In this document: positions 33,647 through 42,490 of the stretch, piece after piece
Layout of the letters: each line of letters opens with the position of its first letter
Position numbering within the stretch: the first letter of the stretch is position 1
Assembly (NCBI GenBank): GCA_945861935.1
Contig: CAMAVU010000002.1
Location: forward strand, 38,519 to 102,518
DNA length: 64,000 bases
Direction of reading: 5' to 3'
Source: Bifidobacterium breve
GTDB taxonomy: Bacteria; Actinomycetota; Thermoleophilia; Miltoncostaeales; Miltoncostaeaceae
Notes under the pieces: model-generated
Seen by the model: the letters and a program-made list of their open reading frames with translations, nothing else
Database searches by the model: none
What the model was told of the DNA's origin: nothing
Program-made: the position numbers and the translations under genes

Positions 33647-34870
33647 ATGGCACTCGCCATCGCAACGATCGAAGCCCCGCATGTGGACGAGGACCTTCGC
33701 GCCCAGGGGGTGGAACCGCTCGTGGTCGAGTGGAGGCCCCCCGCACGCGGGGATCTGGCCGATGTCGCGCTCCTCACCCGGGCCTACGCCGACGACTCGG
33801 TGGAGACCGGGAATCGGGAGGCCCTCGAGCGGCTCGACGCCGCCCGGCCGCACCTGGTGGGCGCCGGGCTCGCCGCAGATCTCGTCCCGGGTATGGGCGA
33901 CCGGGCCATCCTCCATGCGGGGCCGCCATGCGACTGGGATCGTCTGGCCCCGGCCATGCGGGCGCAGGTGGTGCGCGCGGCCATCCTCGAGGGATGGGCC
34001 CCCGACCAGGCGGAGGCCGCCGCGCTCATCGGTCGGGGCGCGATCACCCTCGCCCCCGCCGACACCCACGGCGTCGTCGCACCGATGTGCGGGGTGCTGT
34101 CGCCATCGATGGCGGTGTGGGCGGTTCGTGACGACGGCACCGGGGCGGGCGCATGGGCGCCAATCTCCGACGGCGCAGGCGACGGGCTGCCCGCCGGGTC
34201 GCGCACCCGGGATCTCATCGCCCGCCAGCGCCTGCTCGCCGACCGTGTTGCCCCGGGTATCGCCGCCGCGCTTGATGCCACCGGACCCATTGACCTCGCC
34301 GCTCTCGCCGGCACCGCGGCGACCATGGGAGACGTCCTGACCGCCCGCCCCCGGGCAGCCTCGATGCTGCTCCTCGAGGCGCTGCTCCCGGGCCTCACAT
34401 CCCGTGCACTCGACGCCGTGCCGGCCATCGCCGCTCTGGCCACCGCGGGCGGCCGCCTTGCCATCCCGCTGTTGGCAGCCGCCAGCCGCGCCGCACTCCA
34501 GACCACGGCAGGAGCCGGGCGGTCGAGCCTGGTCGTCGGAATGTCCGGCAACGGCACCGACGTGGCCATCATGCTTGCCGGGATCCCCGGGGTCTGGTTC
34601 CCCGCGCCCGCTCCCATCGCCGACGACGCCGTGTTCGCAGCGGGCACCTCGACCCCCGACGCCGCCCCGTGGACGGGCGACCACGGGGTCATCGCGTGCG
34701 CCGGGATGGCCATTGACGCGCGGCTGTGCCTCGATGCCGGCGAGGCGCCCGGCATCGCGACGGGCATCGCCTCGCGCACCGACGGCGGATGGATCGGCGA
34801 GGGAATCGTCCGTGTGCCGCTGCAAGCCGTGCGCGACGCGCTCGACGCGCTGGTACCGGTTGGCACGTGA
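33647..34870 (+). CDS. DUF1116/YlbE-like protein (candidate oxamate-type carbamoyltransferase subunit)
   Basis: A 407-residue protein of the DUF1116 (YlbE/AllG) family. Matches to E. coli YlbE as I recall it: ARPHLVGAG followed by an AILHAGPPCDWDRL segment, EGWAPDQAEAAALI, GVLSPSMAVWAV, a TMGDVLTARPRAASMLLLEAL region, VGMSGNGTDVAIMLAGIPG, and near the end IATGIASRTDGGWIGEGIVRVPL. The N-terminal DLRAQGVEPLVVEWRPPARGD resembles the C-terminal tail of FdrA proteins, which is shared between the two families. In E. coli this protein is one of three required for oxamate carbamoyltransferase. An FdrA-like gene is ~3 kb upstream on the other strand; no YlbF/AllH (DUF2877) gene was seen. Confidence 0.8.
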   Translation: MALAIATIEAPHVDEDLRAQGVEPLVVEWRPPARGDLADVALLTRAYADDSVETGNREALERLDAARPHLVGAGLAADLVPGMGDRAILHAGPPCDWDRLAPAMRAQVVRAAILEGWAPDQAEAAALIGRGAITLAPADTHGVVAPMCGVLSPSMAVWAVRDDGTGAGAWAPISDGAGDGLPAGSRTRDLIARQRLLADRVAPGIAAALDATGPIDLAALAGTAATMGDVLTARPRAASMLLLEALLPGLTSRALDAVPAIAALATAGGRLAIPLLAAASRAALQTTAGAGRSSLVVGMSGNGTDVAIMLAGIPGVWFPAPAPIADDAVFAAGTSTPDAAPWTGDHGVIACAGMAIDARLCLDAGEAPGIATGIASRTDGGWIGEGIVRVPLQAVRDALDALVPVGT

Positions 34871-34928
34871 CGGTGGGACGGACGTCCCGCCCGCAGGCGC
34901 CGTCCGGGCGCCGACGCACCAGGAGCCG

Positions 34929-35609
34929 GTGAACCCCGCCCGCATCGTCGGCGTGGTCGTCACCGGACTCGCCGTCGCCGCTCTGGTGATCGTCGCCGCG
35001 CTTTCGCTTGGCGGTTCCACCCAGATCGCACCGCCCGACGCGGCCCAGCCGATCGTCGTGGGTGTCGTGGCAACGCCAGGCGAGGAGCTCACGGGGGCCA
35101 CCGAACTGCCGCCGCTGGCCATGGTGCTGAACGACTCCGTACCGGACGACATCAGGAGCCTGTCGCCGTCCGGTCAGGTGGCCCGCTACCGGGCGGACGC
35201 CCACGACGACGATGCGTCCTCGCTCATGCGACTGGGGGCCGCGGAGCAGCGGGCCGGCCAGCAGGAGGCCGCCGCGGACACCTACCAACGGGCACGGGCT
35301 GCGGACCCCGTCTCGATCGCACCGCTCATCGGACTCGCCATGGTGGACGCCGCGAGCGGTGATGCCGGGATGCAGCGTGCCACGACGGAGATGGCCCGGC
35401 TCACGCGTGCCCACCCCGGTGATCAGGAAGCCTGGTTCAACCGCGGCTGGCTCGCCACGTACCGACGCGACGGAGATGAGGTCGTCGAGTCATGGCGACG
35501 GGCGGCCGAACTCGACGGCAATACCCCCATCGGGCGGACAGCGACCGCTCTCCTGGCGCGCATCGCCGAGCAGGCGGAACAGCAGGGCGGAGCGGGGGCT
35601 GCGGACTGA
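34929..35609 (+). CDS. Membrane-anchored TPR-type protein
   Basis: A 226-residue protein with a transmembrane segment near the N-terminus (VVVTGLAVAALVIVAALSL) and a helical C-terminal domain with tetratricopeptide-like repeats (MRLGAAEQRAGQQEAAADTYQRARAADP, then HPGDQEAWFNRGWLATYRRDGDEVVESWRRAAELD). TPR domains mediate protein-protein contacts. The GTG at 34929 is supported by AGGAG 5-9 bases upstream. It follows the DUF1116 gene by 58 bases and may be co-transcribed. Confidence 0.72.
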   Translation: MNPARIVGVVVTGLAVAALVIVAALSLGGSTQIAPPDAAQPIVVGVVATPGEELTGATELPPLAMVLNDSVPDDIRSLSPSGQVARYRADAHDDDASSLMRLGAAEQRAGQQEAAADTYQRARAADPVSIAPLIGLAMVDAASGDAGMQRATTEMARLTRAHPGDQEAWFNRGWLATYRRDGDEVVESWRRAAELDGNTPIGRTATALLARIAEQAEQQGGAGAAD

Positions 35610-35961
35610 CCAGCCCGGTCCCGACGGTGAGCCGCACGGTCACGAATCGGTAAGGATCCGCCCGTTCCCCCCTGAAAAGTCCGTGCAGGATGTTTACCCT
35701 GACCCACGAACCTCTTAACGGGTCCTTAAGGCCCGGCGGGGAGACTGCCGAACAGCACGATGCCGGTCGCATGGGCTGGCACGTTGGATCACCGCACCGG
35801 CCCGGCAGGGTCCGCAGGTGGAGCAGGCAGACCAGGGGTGGACGCCGACTACGGCCACCGCGACGATTGAGATCGGTATCAGGACGTCCGGGGCGCGGAG
35901 TGCGCTCCGGATCGTACGACGAGGCGCCCGGGGGGATCCGGGCCAGAGGGGATACGAGGGA
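35610..35961. promoter_or_regulatory. 352-bp leader region upstream of rpoD
   Basis: The region before the sigma-factor gene contains the least GC-rich stretch of the neighbourhood around 35640-35735 (GAATCGGTAAGGATC, CCTGAAAAGTCCG, ATGTTTACC, CTCTTAACGGGTCCTTAAGG), where a promoter is likely. I cannot place -35 and -10 boxes with confidence. No protein-coding potential was convincing. An in-frame GTG at 35818 could extend rpoD but adds residues unlike any sigma factor. Confidence 0.4.
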
Positions 35962-37044
35962 ATGACGCTTAAGGAAATCGTGGGGAACGAGGAGATGCAG
36001 GTCATCCTCACCCGCGGGCAGGAGCAGGGCTTCCTCGGGATCGAGGAGGTCGCCGAGGCGCTTCAGGGTCTGGACATCGTCCAGGAGGATGCCGAGGCCC
36101 TGTACACGCACATTGACGAGATGGGCATCGAGTTGCTCGAGGAGCCCGAGGCCCAGGAGCGTCGCGCGAAGCAGGCCGAGGACGACGAGCGCCCGCGGCG
36201 GGTCGCCGCGAAGGCCGAGAGCACCACGGACCCGCTGCAACTCTTCCTCCGGGACATCGGCCGCATCCCCCTCCTCACGGCCAGGCAGGAGGTCGAACTG
36301 GCCAAGATGATCGAGGAGGGCGACCTCCACGCCAAGCAGAGGATGGTCGAGAGCAACCTGCGTCTGGTCGTCTCGATCGCGAAGAACTACCGCAATCAGG
36401 GGCTTGCCTTCCTCGACCTGATCCAGGAGGGCACGCTGGGCCTGGTGCGCGCCGCCGAGAAGTTCGACTACCGCAAGGGCTACAAGTTCTCCACGTACGC
36501 CACCTGGTGGATCCGTCAGGCCGTCGCGCGGGCGATCGCCGACAAGGGCCGGACCATCCGCATGCCGGTGCATGTGGTGGAGAAGCTGAACAAGATCAAC
36601 CGCTCGGAGCGGAAGCTGCTCGCCGAGCTCGGGCGCGACCCCAGCAACGCGGAGATCGGCAGGACCATCGGCCTCACCGAGGCAGAGGTCGAGTCGATCC
36701 GGCGCAGCGCCCAGACACCGATATCGCTGGAGAAGCCGGTGGGCGACGATGAGGAGTCGGAGTTCGGCCAGTTCATCGCCGACCAGAAGGCTGTCTCGCC
36801 CGAAGCGGCGGCCAACGAGACCCTGCGTAACGAAGCGCTTCAGGAGATCCTGAACTCACTCTCGTACCGCGAGCGCCGTGTGCTCGAGCTCCGCTACGGC
36901 CTAGGCGGCGAGCAGCCGCGCACGCTCGACGAGGTGGGCCGCACGTTCAACGTCACCCGCGAGCGCATCCGGCAGATCGAGAACCAGGCCCTGCAGAAGC
37001 TGGCGGGCATGGTGGACGTCCGGGGGCTCGCCGAGGTCGCATAG
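35962..37044 (+). CDS. rpoD: Primary RNA polymerase sigma factor (RpoD/SigA)
   Basis: Housekeeping sigma-70 factor of 360 residues directing RNA polymerase to -35/-10 promoters. A region 1.1-like helical part ([12 protein letters not shown] ... [11 protein letters not shown]) is followed by region 1.2 ([29 protein letters not shown]), 2.1-2.4 ([46 protein letters not shown]), region 3 ([16 protein letters not shown]) and region 4 ([44 protein letters not shown]). The full set identifies a primary sigma. ATG 35962 is preceded by GAGGGG ~10 bases upstream. A terminator-like hairpin lies 30 bases past the stop. Confidence 0.95.
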   Translation: MTLKEIVGNEEMQVILTRGQEQGFLGIEEVAEALQGLDIVQEDAEALYTHIDEMGIELLEEPEAQERRAKQAEDDERPRRVAAKAESTTDPLQLFLRDIGRIPLLTARQEVELAKMIEEGDLHAKQRMVESNLRLVVSIAKNYRNQGLAFLDLIQEGTLGLVRAAEKFDYRKGYKFSTYATWWIRQAVARAIADKGRTIRMPVHVVEKLNKINRSERKLLAELGRDPSNAEIGRTIGLTEAEVESIRRSAQTPISLEKPVGDDEESEFGQFIADQKAVSPEAAANETLRNEALQEILNSLSYRERRVLELRYGLGGEQPRTLDEVGRTFNVTRERIRQIENQALQKLAGMVDVRGLAEVA

Positions 37045-37073
37045 CCCCGGCACCACAGTGAACGCAACTGGAC

Positions 37074-37103
37074 CACACGGCCCGCGACCACGCGGGCCGT
37101 GTG
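37074..37103 (+). terminator. Hairpin terminator after rpoD
   Basis: CACACGGCCCGCG, loop ACCA, CGCGGGCCGTGTG: a perfect 13-bp stem 30 bases after the rpoD stop. It is followed by CATTCCC rather than a T-run, a common form in high-GC actinobacteria. Confidence 0.75.
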
Positions 37104-37173
37104 CATTCCCACCCCAGAGCGTCCGGCTGGGACCGGCAGGAGTGGGGTCCCCGTGGCGGGGTAGGCTGAGCGC

Positions 37174-37356
37174 ATGGGCTGGGAGGACGACGGCGACGAC
37201 TGGCCCGGGCCCGACACCGACCCCGACGTGATCGCGCGGAAGCGGGAGAACGCACGAGTGGCGGCGGCCCGGGCCACACGGGCCGTACGGCTGGTCTACG
37301 CGACGCTGGCGGTCCTGCTGGTCATCGTGATCGTGCTTGCCATTGCCATCACCTAG
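37174..37356 (+). CDS. Small single-span membrane protein
   Basis: A 60-residue protein: acidic N-terminus (MGWEDDGDDWPGPDTDPD), a basic/alanine-rich stretch (KRENARVAAARATRAVR) and a C-terminal transmembrane helix (LVYATLAVLLVIVIVLAIAI). Codon bias fits the neighbours. Small tail-anchored proteins of this type are frequent in actinobacteria but have no known function. It lies downstream of the rpoD terminator and convergent to mgsA. Confidence 0.6.
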   Translation: MGWEDDGDDWPGPDTDPDVIARKRENARVAAARATRAVRLVYATLAVLLVIVIVLAIAIT

Positions 37357-37392
37357 CGACGGCCGAGCCCTCCGCCGGCGCCCCGGCGGGCA

Positions 37393-37863
37393 TCAGGCGC
37401 GGACGGCCAGCCCGATGTCGACGATCTCCCGCTCCTCCGCGGCCAGATCCCCGGGCGACGCCGCGGGACGGTAGTCCTCGGCGATCAACGGGCTGGTGAC
37501 CAGAAAGTCGGCGGTCGCGCGGTTGCACGCGATCGGGCAGTTGTGGACCACGGCGATGCGCAGGAGGGCCTTCACGTCCACGTCGTGCGGCTGGGGGTCC
37601 AGCGGATCCCAGAAGAAGATGACGATGTCCAGGCGCCCCTCGGCGAGCGCTGCGCCCACCTGCTGGTCCCCGCCCAGCGGACCGGAGAGGAAACGGTGCA
37701 CGTCCAGGCCCAGGTCGTCGGAAAGGAGCCCCCCGGTCGTCCCCGTCGCAGACAGCTCGTGGCGGCGCAGCACCGCGTAGTTGGCCCGCGCCCAGTCCAG
37801 CATGTCGCGCTTACGGTTGTCGTGGGCGATCATCACGATCCGCTTCCTCGTGGTCATGGTCAT
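37393..37863 (-). CDS. mgsA: Methylglyoxal synthase
   Basis: Converts dihydroxyacetone phosphate to methylglyoxal and phosphate, a bypass of lower glycolysis under phosphate limitation. The 156-residue protein has IVMIAHDNRKRDML at the N-terminus, SATGTTGGLL, and the GPLGGDQQVGAALAEG motif (with the catalytic aspartate region FFWDPLDPQPHDVDVKALLR), all diagnostic for MgsA. GGAGGAGG lies ~7 bases before the ATG at 37863; a second ATG is two codons later. It diverges from the initiator tRNA gene, ~105 bases away. Confidence 0.93.
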   Translation of the reverse strand: MTMTTRKRIVMIAHDNRKRDMLDWARANYAVLRRHELSATGTTGGLLSDDLGLDVHRFLSGPLGGDQQVGAALAEGRLDIVIFFWDPLDPQPHDVDVKALLRIAVVHNCPIACNRATADFLVTSPLIAEDYRPAASPGDLAAEEREIVDIGLAVRA

Positions 37864-37968
37864 CCCGCGCCTCCTCCCCCATCGTCCGGACACTGGTTCC
37901 CCACCACCATAGGTCGGCCCGCTCCACGACCCTCCGAAATGGTTCCGGTGCTACATTTGGGAAACCAT

Positions 37969-38042
<74 letters not shown>

Positions 38043-38044
38043 TC

Positions 38045-38079
38045 CAGAGGGCCCGTAATCGGGGGATGCGGGTCCTCTG
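38045..38079 (+). terminator. Hairpin after tRNA-fMet
   Basis: CAGAGGGCCCG pairs with CGGGTCCTCTG (11 bp with one G-U pair), loop of 13 bases, followed by CATTTGCCC. It starts 3 bases after the tRNA and is a plausible terminator or processing signal. Confidence 0.5.
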
Positions 38080-38150
38080 CATTTGCCCGTCCAGCGGGGC
38101 ATCGCGCCGCTGGACCCCCTCCCATCTGCGCCCGAACCGCGTCACGTACG

Positions 38151-40004
38151 GTGTCGCCTGTGAACACGCTGATCCCCCGCCGCGCACTGCTCACATCCAG
38201 ACGCTGGTGGCTGGTGCTCGGCATCACATGTGCAGTGATACTGGTGGCCACAACCCTCTCCTACACGGTTGCCCTGACGGCGCTCGAGGTGTCCCCCATC
38301 CTGCTCGTACCGGGGGTCGGTGCGGCGCTCCTCGCCCGGTTCGGGCGATCGCTGTGGCCTGCGGTGGTGATCGGCGATGCGATCGGTCAGGCGATCCTGC
38401 ACGACCGCCCACTCTGGGTGATGGCGCTCACCGCGCTGATCCATGTGGTGGCCTGTGTGGCCGCTGCCACCTGGCTGCAGCACACCGGATGCTGGCTGCG
38501 CACCCTTGCGTCGTCCGCGACGTTCGCGGGCATCGCGGTGATCGTGAGCATCGTCAGCGCGAGCCTCACGGCGCTGGCGCTTGCAGCCCGGGACGCCATC
38601 CCGGCCGACGACTCGATCGCCGTGGTCATCGCCTGGCTCGCAATGGGCTATCTGGCCGGGTTCATCGTCGGCGGCGGGTTCGTCCTGGCGTGGAGTGACC
38701 CTGAACGACCCCTCGACGCAGCCTTCCGGCAACCCATGGCCATGGCCTCACTCGTGGTGGTCGCCGTCGTCGCCGGCTTCGGACTCATCGGCGAGGTGGG
38801 TGGGCTCGTGCCGCTCGCACTGCTCGGGGCGATCGCCATCGCCGGGCGTGCCGGCATGCGTTGGGGTACCGCTGCCATCCTCGCGATCACGCTGATGGCG
38901 ATCGAGGGGTCCCATCGTGGCGCCCACGCGCCCTTCGGGGGTCAGGACCCGGCGGAGGTGGCCGCGAACCTCATGCTGGCCATCTCGCTCTTCGGAGCAG
39001 CGGTGATCCTGCTGGCGGCCTACCGGGAGTCCGGCGAGACCCGACACGGGTCCCCGCGGGCCGTGCCGGTCATCTTCGGCGCACTCATGCTGGTCGCGGG
39101 CATCACCTCGCTCGCCGCCAACGAGGTGGACCTGCACCACCCGATGCCGTACGTCATCTCCGGAATCCTCTCGCTCGGAGCCGCCATCGGCCTGGGCGTG
39201 CTGCGGATCTCCCGGACACCGGACATGCCCTCGACGCGCCGGGGTATCACACTCGCCGCATGCGCCGGCGTCCTGTACGTCGTCAACCTGGGCGTTTACC
39301 TCCAGGCGGTGCCGCTCATCGGATCGGGCCCCGCGACGGGGCTGAGCATGACCGCGCCCCTGTGGGTGGTGCTCATCGGGGTGGTGATCTACCGCACCCG
39401 CCCCCCGCTGGCCGTTGTCGCCGGCATCGCGCTCATCGTCGGGGGGGCCATCGCCATCGCCATCGCCACCCGTTCGGTGGGCGGCGTCAGCGGAATCGTG
39501 CTGGCCCTGGCATCGGCGGCCGTCTTTGCGGCCTCGGTCATCATCACGAAGCAGGCTCTGGCACATGCAAGCGTCATCGATGTCGCTCTGGTCTCGTCCG
39601 TGGCCGCGGCCGTGGTGGCGCTGGTCGTGGGGATCATCACCGAGGGTGTGGCCGCCTTCGACCTGACGGCCGCCGAGTACGGTGCCCTCGCCGTGGCGGC
39701 CCTCGGTGCGCAGCTGGTGCCGACTCTCGGACGCTCATGGGCGCTCGCGCGCATCAGCCCCGATGTCGTAGGTGCCGAGGGGGTGCTGGCGCCGGTCACC
39801 ACGACGCTGCTGTCGTTCTGGTTCCTCGATGCGGTCACGACGGGCGGTGACATCGCCGGCCTCGTGCTCATCACGATCGGCGCCGTCGTCGCCGCCGTGT
39901 CCCGGCCACGCACCACCGCGCAGGCCGGCACCGCGCGCGGCGCTGGCCTGCGCGCGGGCACCGGCGACCGCCTGCGCCGGTTGAGGACAGCGATGAGGCA
40001 CTAG
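38151..40004 (+). CDS. MASE1-type membrane sensor domain fused to an EamA-type transporter domain
   Basis: A 617-residue polytopic protein. Residues ~20-310 have eight or so hydrophobic segments in the MASE1 pattern (LTALEVSPILLVPGVGAALLARFG, LWPAVVIGDAIG, LALLGAIAIAGRAGMRWGTAAILA). MASE1 normally sits in front of histidine kinases or GGDEF domains. Here there is none; instead the C-terminal ~250 residues have drug/metabolite-transporter (EamA) features: SMTAPLWVVLIGVVIYRTRP and IALIVGGAIAIAIATRS, then a second repeat beginning GIVLALASAAVFAASVIITKQAL and ending GVLAPVTTTLLSFWFLDAV. Either a sensor-regulated permease or a membrane-only module. Start may be GTG 38151 or GTG 38160. Confidence 0.72.
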   Translation: MSPVNTLIPRRALLTSRRWWLVLGITCAVILVATTLSYTVALTALEVSPILLVPGVGAALLARFGRSLWPAVVIGDAIGQAILHDRPLWVMALTALIHVVACVAAATWLQHTGCWLRTLASSATFAGIAVIVSIVSASLTALALAARDAIPADDSIAVVIAWLAMGYLAGFIVGGGFVLAWSDPERPLDAAFRQPMAMASLVVVAVVAGFGLIGEVGGLVPLALLGAIAIAGRAGMRWGTAAILAITLMAIEGSHRGAHAPFGGQDPAEVAANLMLAISLFGAAVILLAAYRESGETRHGSPRAVPVIFGALMLVAGITSLAANEVDLHHPMPYVISGILSLGAAIGLGVLRISRTPDMPSTRRGITLAACAGVLYVVNLGVYLQAVPLIGSGPATGLSMTAPLWVVLIGVVIYRTRPPLAVVAGIALIVGGAIAIAIATRSVGGVSGIVLALASAAVFAASVIITKQALAHASVIDVALVSSVAAAVVALVVGIITEGVAAFDLTAAEYGALAVAALGAQLVPTLGRSWALARISPDVVGAEGVLAPVTTTLLSFWFLDAVTTGGDIAGLVLITIGAVVAAVSRPRTTAQAGTARGAGLRAGTGDRLRRLRTAMRH

Positions 40005-40067
40005 GGAGGTCGCGCGACCCCGGCCCTCCGCGTCCGGATGGGTCCGGAACCCGCGCAGGCGTTACAC

Positions 40068-41591
40068 CTACGGCACCACGTTCACCTCGGCCATCATGCC
40101 GTGGTCCTCGTGCACGAGCACATGGCAGTGGAAGACGAAGCGACCCGTGAAGTCCGCGAACCGCTGCCGGATGGTGATACGGCTCCCCGGCGGAGTGGCG
40201 ATCGAGTCGGCCCACTCGGGCTGGCCCGTGACGGGCTTCCCGTCTCGCGCGACCACCTGATACGGGTTGATGTGGATGTGGAAGTTGTGCCACTCCGGGC
40301 TGTTGTTCACGAGCAGCCATTCCTCCACCGTGTTCACCCTTGGGCTGAACATCGGGGTGGGCTGGTGGCCCCTCCCATGCGCGAAGAGCACGCCGTTGAC
40401 GAAGAACTGGGCCTTGCTGGGGTCCTGCGTGAAGACCACGCGGCGGCGCACGGCGATGGGCACGTCGTCACCGCGCAGGTCGTCGGCCCGCAGGAGGAAC
40501 GACGGCACCGGCTGCTGCGCCTGTGCCACACCCTGTACCCGCACCGTGGCCACCTGCACCTCGGGCTGGATACCGAACGGCGTCGGCCGCTGCGCGAAGT
40601 ACTGCTGCACCACCTTGAAGTCACCCCTCACCGAGCCCGCCCGCACGAGCACCTCGAAGCGCTGGCCGGGGGCGAGGAAGATGCTGGACAGACGCTGCGG
40701 GCGCTCGAGGGTGACGCCGTCGCGGGCCAACAGGTAGTACTCGCCGCCGACGGGCAGGAACGTGAGGAACCGCTCGGTCGAGGCGTTCACCAGACGCCAG
40801 CGCTGCGACTCACCGGGTCGGATGTCGATGCGCGGCTGCAACTGGCCGTTGATGAGGATGAGGCGGTGCTTCGGGGGCCGGGCCTGACTCGCCGCCGTGG
40901 ACGACCCGCGCACCAAAGTGTTCTGGAACACCATTACCCGGTCCCTCAGGTCGCCGATCCCGGGGATCCCGTCCAGACCACCCCGCACGATGATCGTGCC
41001 TGCCTGCCCGGCGGACGTCTGCATGTCCGTGTACTCGTGGCGATGCGGGTGGTACCAGAAGACCCCGGACGCGTGGTCAGAGGGCAACTCGTACCGGTAC
41101 TGGTAGTTGCTGCCGGGCCGGATCGAGAGGAACACGTTGTCCTGCGGTGACTCCGGCGACACGTGCAGGCCGTGGACGTGCAGGTTTGTCAGGGCGCCCT
41201 TGGGCTGCAGGAACGCATTGAGATCCTGGGGGCCGGGCAGGTAGCCGACGGGCAATCGGTTCCGGAGCAGCACGTTCAGGTCGTCGCCCGGGTCCACGAC
41301 CAAGGTGGGTCCCGCGAACCGGGTCGCGTACGTCTGGCTCGACACGCTGCGGCCACCGATGTCCACGGTACGGGTGCGGGGCGTGATGGCGACGTCGAGC
41401 ACCCCGCCCTGCGACGTCATGGTCGGCAGGTCGCGAAGCGCCTCGCCGCGCGTGAAGCCCGCGCACGCCTCGCACGGAGGCGGATCGCTCACGCCGGCTG
41501 CCACCACCGCCGCCGCGGCGCCGGCACCGGCCAGCACCACGCATGCACCAAGGATGCCGGACACCCACCGCGGGCGGCGGGCGCGGCGCAC
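40068..41591 (-). CDS. Membrane-anchored multicopper oxidase
   Basis: A three-domain cupredoxin oxidase (507 residues from GTG 41591) that couples substrate oxidation to reduction of oxygen to water. All copper motifs are present: NLHVHGLHV, FWYHPHRHEYTD, HNFHIHINPYQV and HCHVLVHEDHGMM, i.e. the T1, T2 and T3 ligands. An N-terminal hydrophobic segment (ILGACVVLAGAGAAAAVVAAG) preceded by RRARRPR suggests export or a membrane anchor. The final HxxxxHGMM places a methionine near the T1 site. Substrate may be metal ions or phenols. An in-frame ATG at 41669 would overlap the upstream gene by 62 bases; I prefer 41591. Confidence 0.9.
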   Translation of the reverse strand: MRRARRPRWVSGILGACVVLAGAGAAAAVVAAGVSDPPPCEACAGFTRGEALRDLPTMTSQGGVLDVAITPRTRTVDIGGRSVSSQTYATRFAGPTLVVDPGDDLNVLLRNRLPVGYLPGPQDLNAFLQPKGALTNLHVHGLHVSPESPQDNVFLSIRPGSNYQYRYELPSDHASGVFWYHPHRHEYTDMQTSAGQAGTIIVRGGLDGIPGIGDLRDRVMVFQNTLVRGSSTAASQARPPKHRLILINGQLQPRIDIRPGESQRWRLVNASTERFLTFLPVGGEYYLLARDGVTLERPQRLSSIFLAPGQRFEVLVRAGSVRGDFKVVQQYFAQRPTPFGIQPEVQVATVRVQGVAQAQQPVPSFLLRADDLRGDDVPIAVRRRVVFTQDPSKAQFFVNGVLFAHGRGHQPTPMFSPRVNTVEEWLLVNNSPEWHNFHIHINPYQVVARDGKPVTGQPEWADSIATPPGSRITIRQRFADFTGRFVFHCHVLVHEDHGMMAEVNVVP

Positions 41592-41607
41592 AGCCGGGAT
41601 CAGTGGG

Positions 41608-42471
41608 TCAGCAGCCAGCGGAGACCCCCGGAAGACCGCTGGCGTAGCCGGACATGGCGACGGAGCCATCGGGGCAGATGATGGTGCCTCCGTCGGGACC
41701 GCCCGCGCCGCCGTTGGCGGAGAAGTCCCAGCCCCAGGTCATGCCGTCCATCGCCGCCCCGGTGAGGGAGGCGCCGCGCAGCGTGGAGTTGCCGAGGATG
41801 CTTACGTAGATCATGTTGGCACCCGCGAGGTTGATACCCGACAGGTCGGCGTCGGTGAAGGACGCGCCCCACAGGTTGGCGGCGGGTCCCACGAATCGCC
41901 CCTGCACCGCCTGCCACCCGGAGGGCAGGGCCGCGGGCTGGCCGACGACACCGCTCGCCCCGACGTTGGTCAACCGTGCACCGGTGAAGTCGGCTCCTGT
42001 CACGGTGGCGCGGATGAGCACGGCGCTGCCCAGATTCGCATTCGTGAAGTCGGCCCCGGTCAGGTTCGCCCTCGTGAACATGATCATGCCGTTCATGCGG
42101 GCGCCCGTGAAGTCGGCGCCGGTCAGGTTGGCGTAGGTCAGGCCGGCCGCCGTCATCCGCGCCCCCACGGCCCGGGCCGCGCTCAGGTTGGCGCGGGTGA
42201 GGTTGGCCCGTGGCAACCGCGCCCCGGAGAGGTCGGCCCGTGACAGGTTGGCCCGCTGCATCGACGACCCGGTGAAGTCGGCATAGCGCAAGTCGCGCCC
42301 GGCCAGATTGATGCGCCGCAGGTCCGCGTGGCGACAGGTGGTGTGCAGCGAGGGCGTGGGGTGCGCGACCACGCGGCAGGCCTGACTGCCCGCGCCCGTT
42401 GCCGCTGTCAGGGCGAGTCCCGCAGCGGCGATGGCCAACGACACGACGGGGAGGGGACCGGTCGGGGGCAT
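41608..42471 (-). CDS. Secreted pentapeptide-repeat protein
   Basis: A 287-residue protein with an N-terminal signal sequence (LPVVSLAIAAAGLALTAATGAG) and about twenty pentapeptide repeats of the A(D/N)LxX form (for example ANLSRADLSGARLPRANLTR and ANLTGADFTNANL), which fold as a right-handed quadrilateral beta-helix. The C-terminal ~60 residues differ (WGWDFSANGGAGGPDGGTIICPDGS). Biological role of exported pentapeptide proteins is unknown; cytoplasmic ones can mimic DNA. It lies immediately upstream of the multicopper oxidase on the same strand and may be co-expressed. Confidence 0.82.
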   Translation of the reverse strand: MPPTGPLPVVSLAIAAAGLALTAATGAGSQACRVVAHPTPSLHTTCRHADLRRINLAGRDLRYADFTGSSMQRANLSRADLSGARLPRANLTRANLSAARAVGARMTAAGLTYANLTGADFTGARMNGMIMFTRANLTGADFTNANLGSAVLIRATVTGADFTGARLTNVGASGVVGQPAALPSGWQAVQGRFVGPAANLWGASFTDADLSGINLAGANMIYVSILGNSTLRGASLTGAAMDGMTWGWDFSANGGAGGPDGGTIICPDGSVAMSGYASGLPGVSAGC

Positions 42472-42490
42472 GACCAGACCTTACCGACCG

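Noticed and set aside
32405..35152. A 915-codon open frame on the minus strand
   Set aside because: Antisense to the TauE, DUF1116 and TPR genes; repetitive Gly/Arg/His composition and no motif.
35818..35961. Upstream GTG start that would lengthen RpoD by 48 residues
   Set aside because: The added residues are unlike any sigma-factor N-terminus and the ATG at 35962 begins directly at the region 1.1 pattern.
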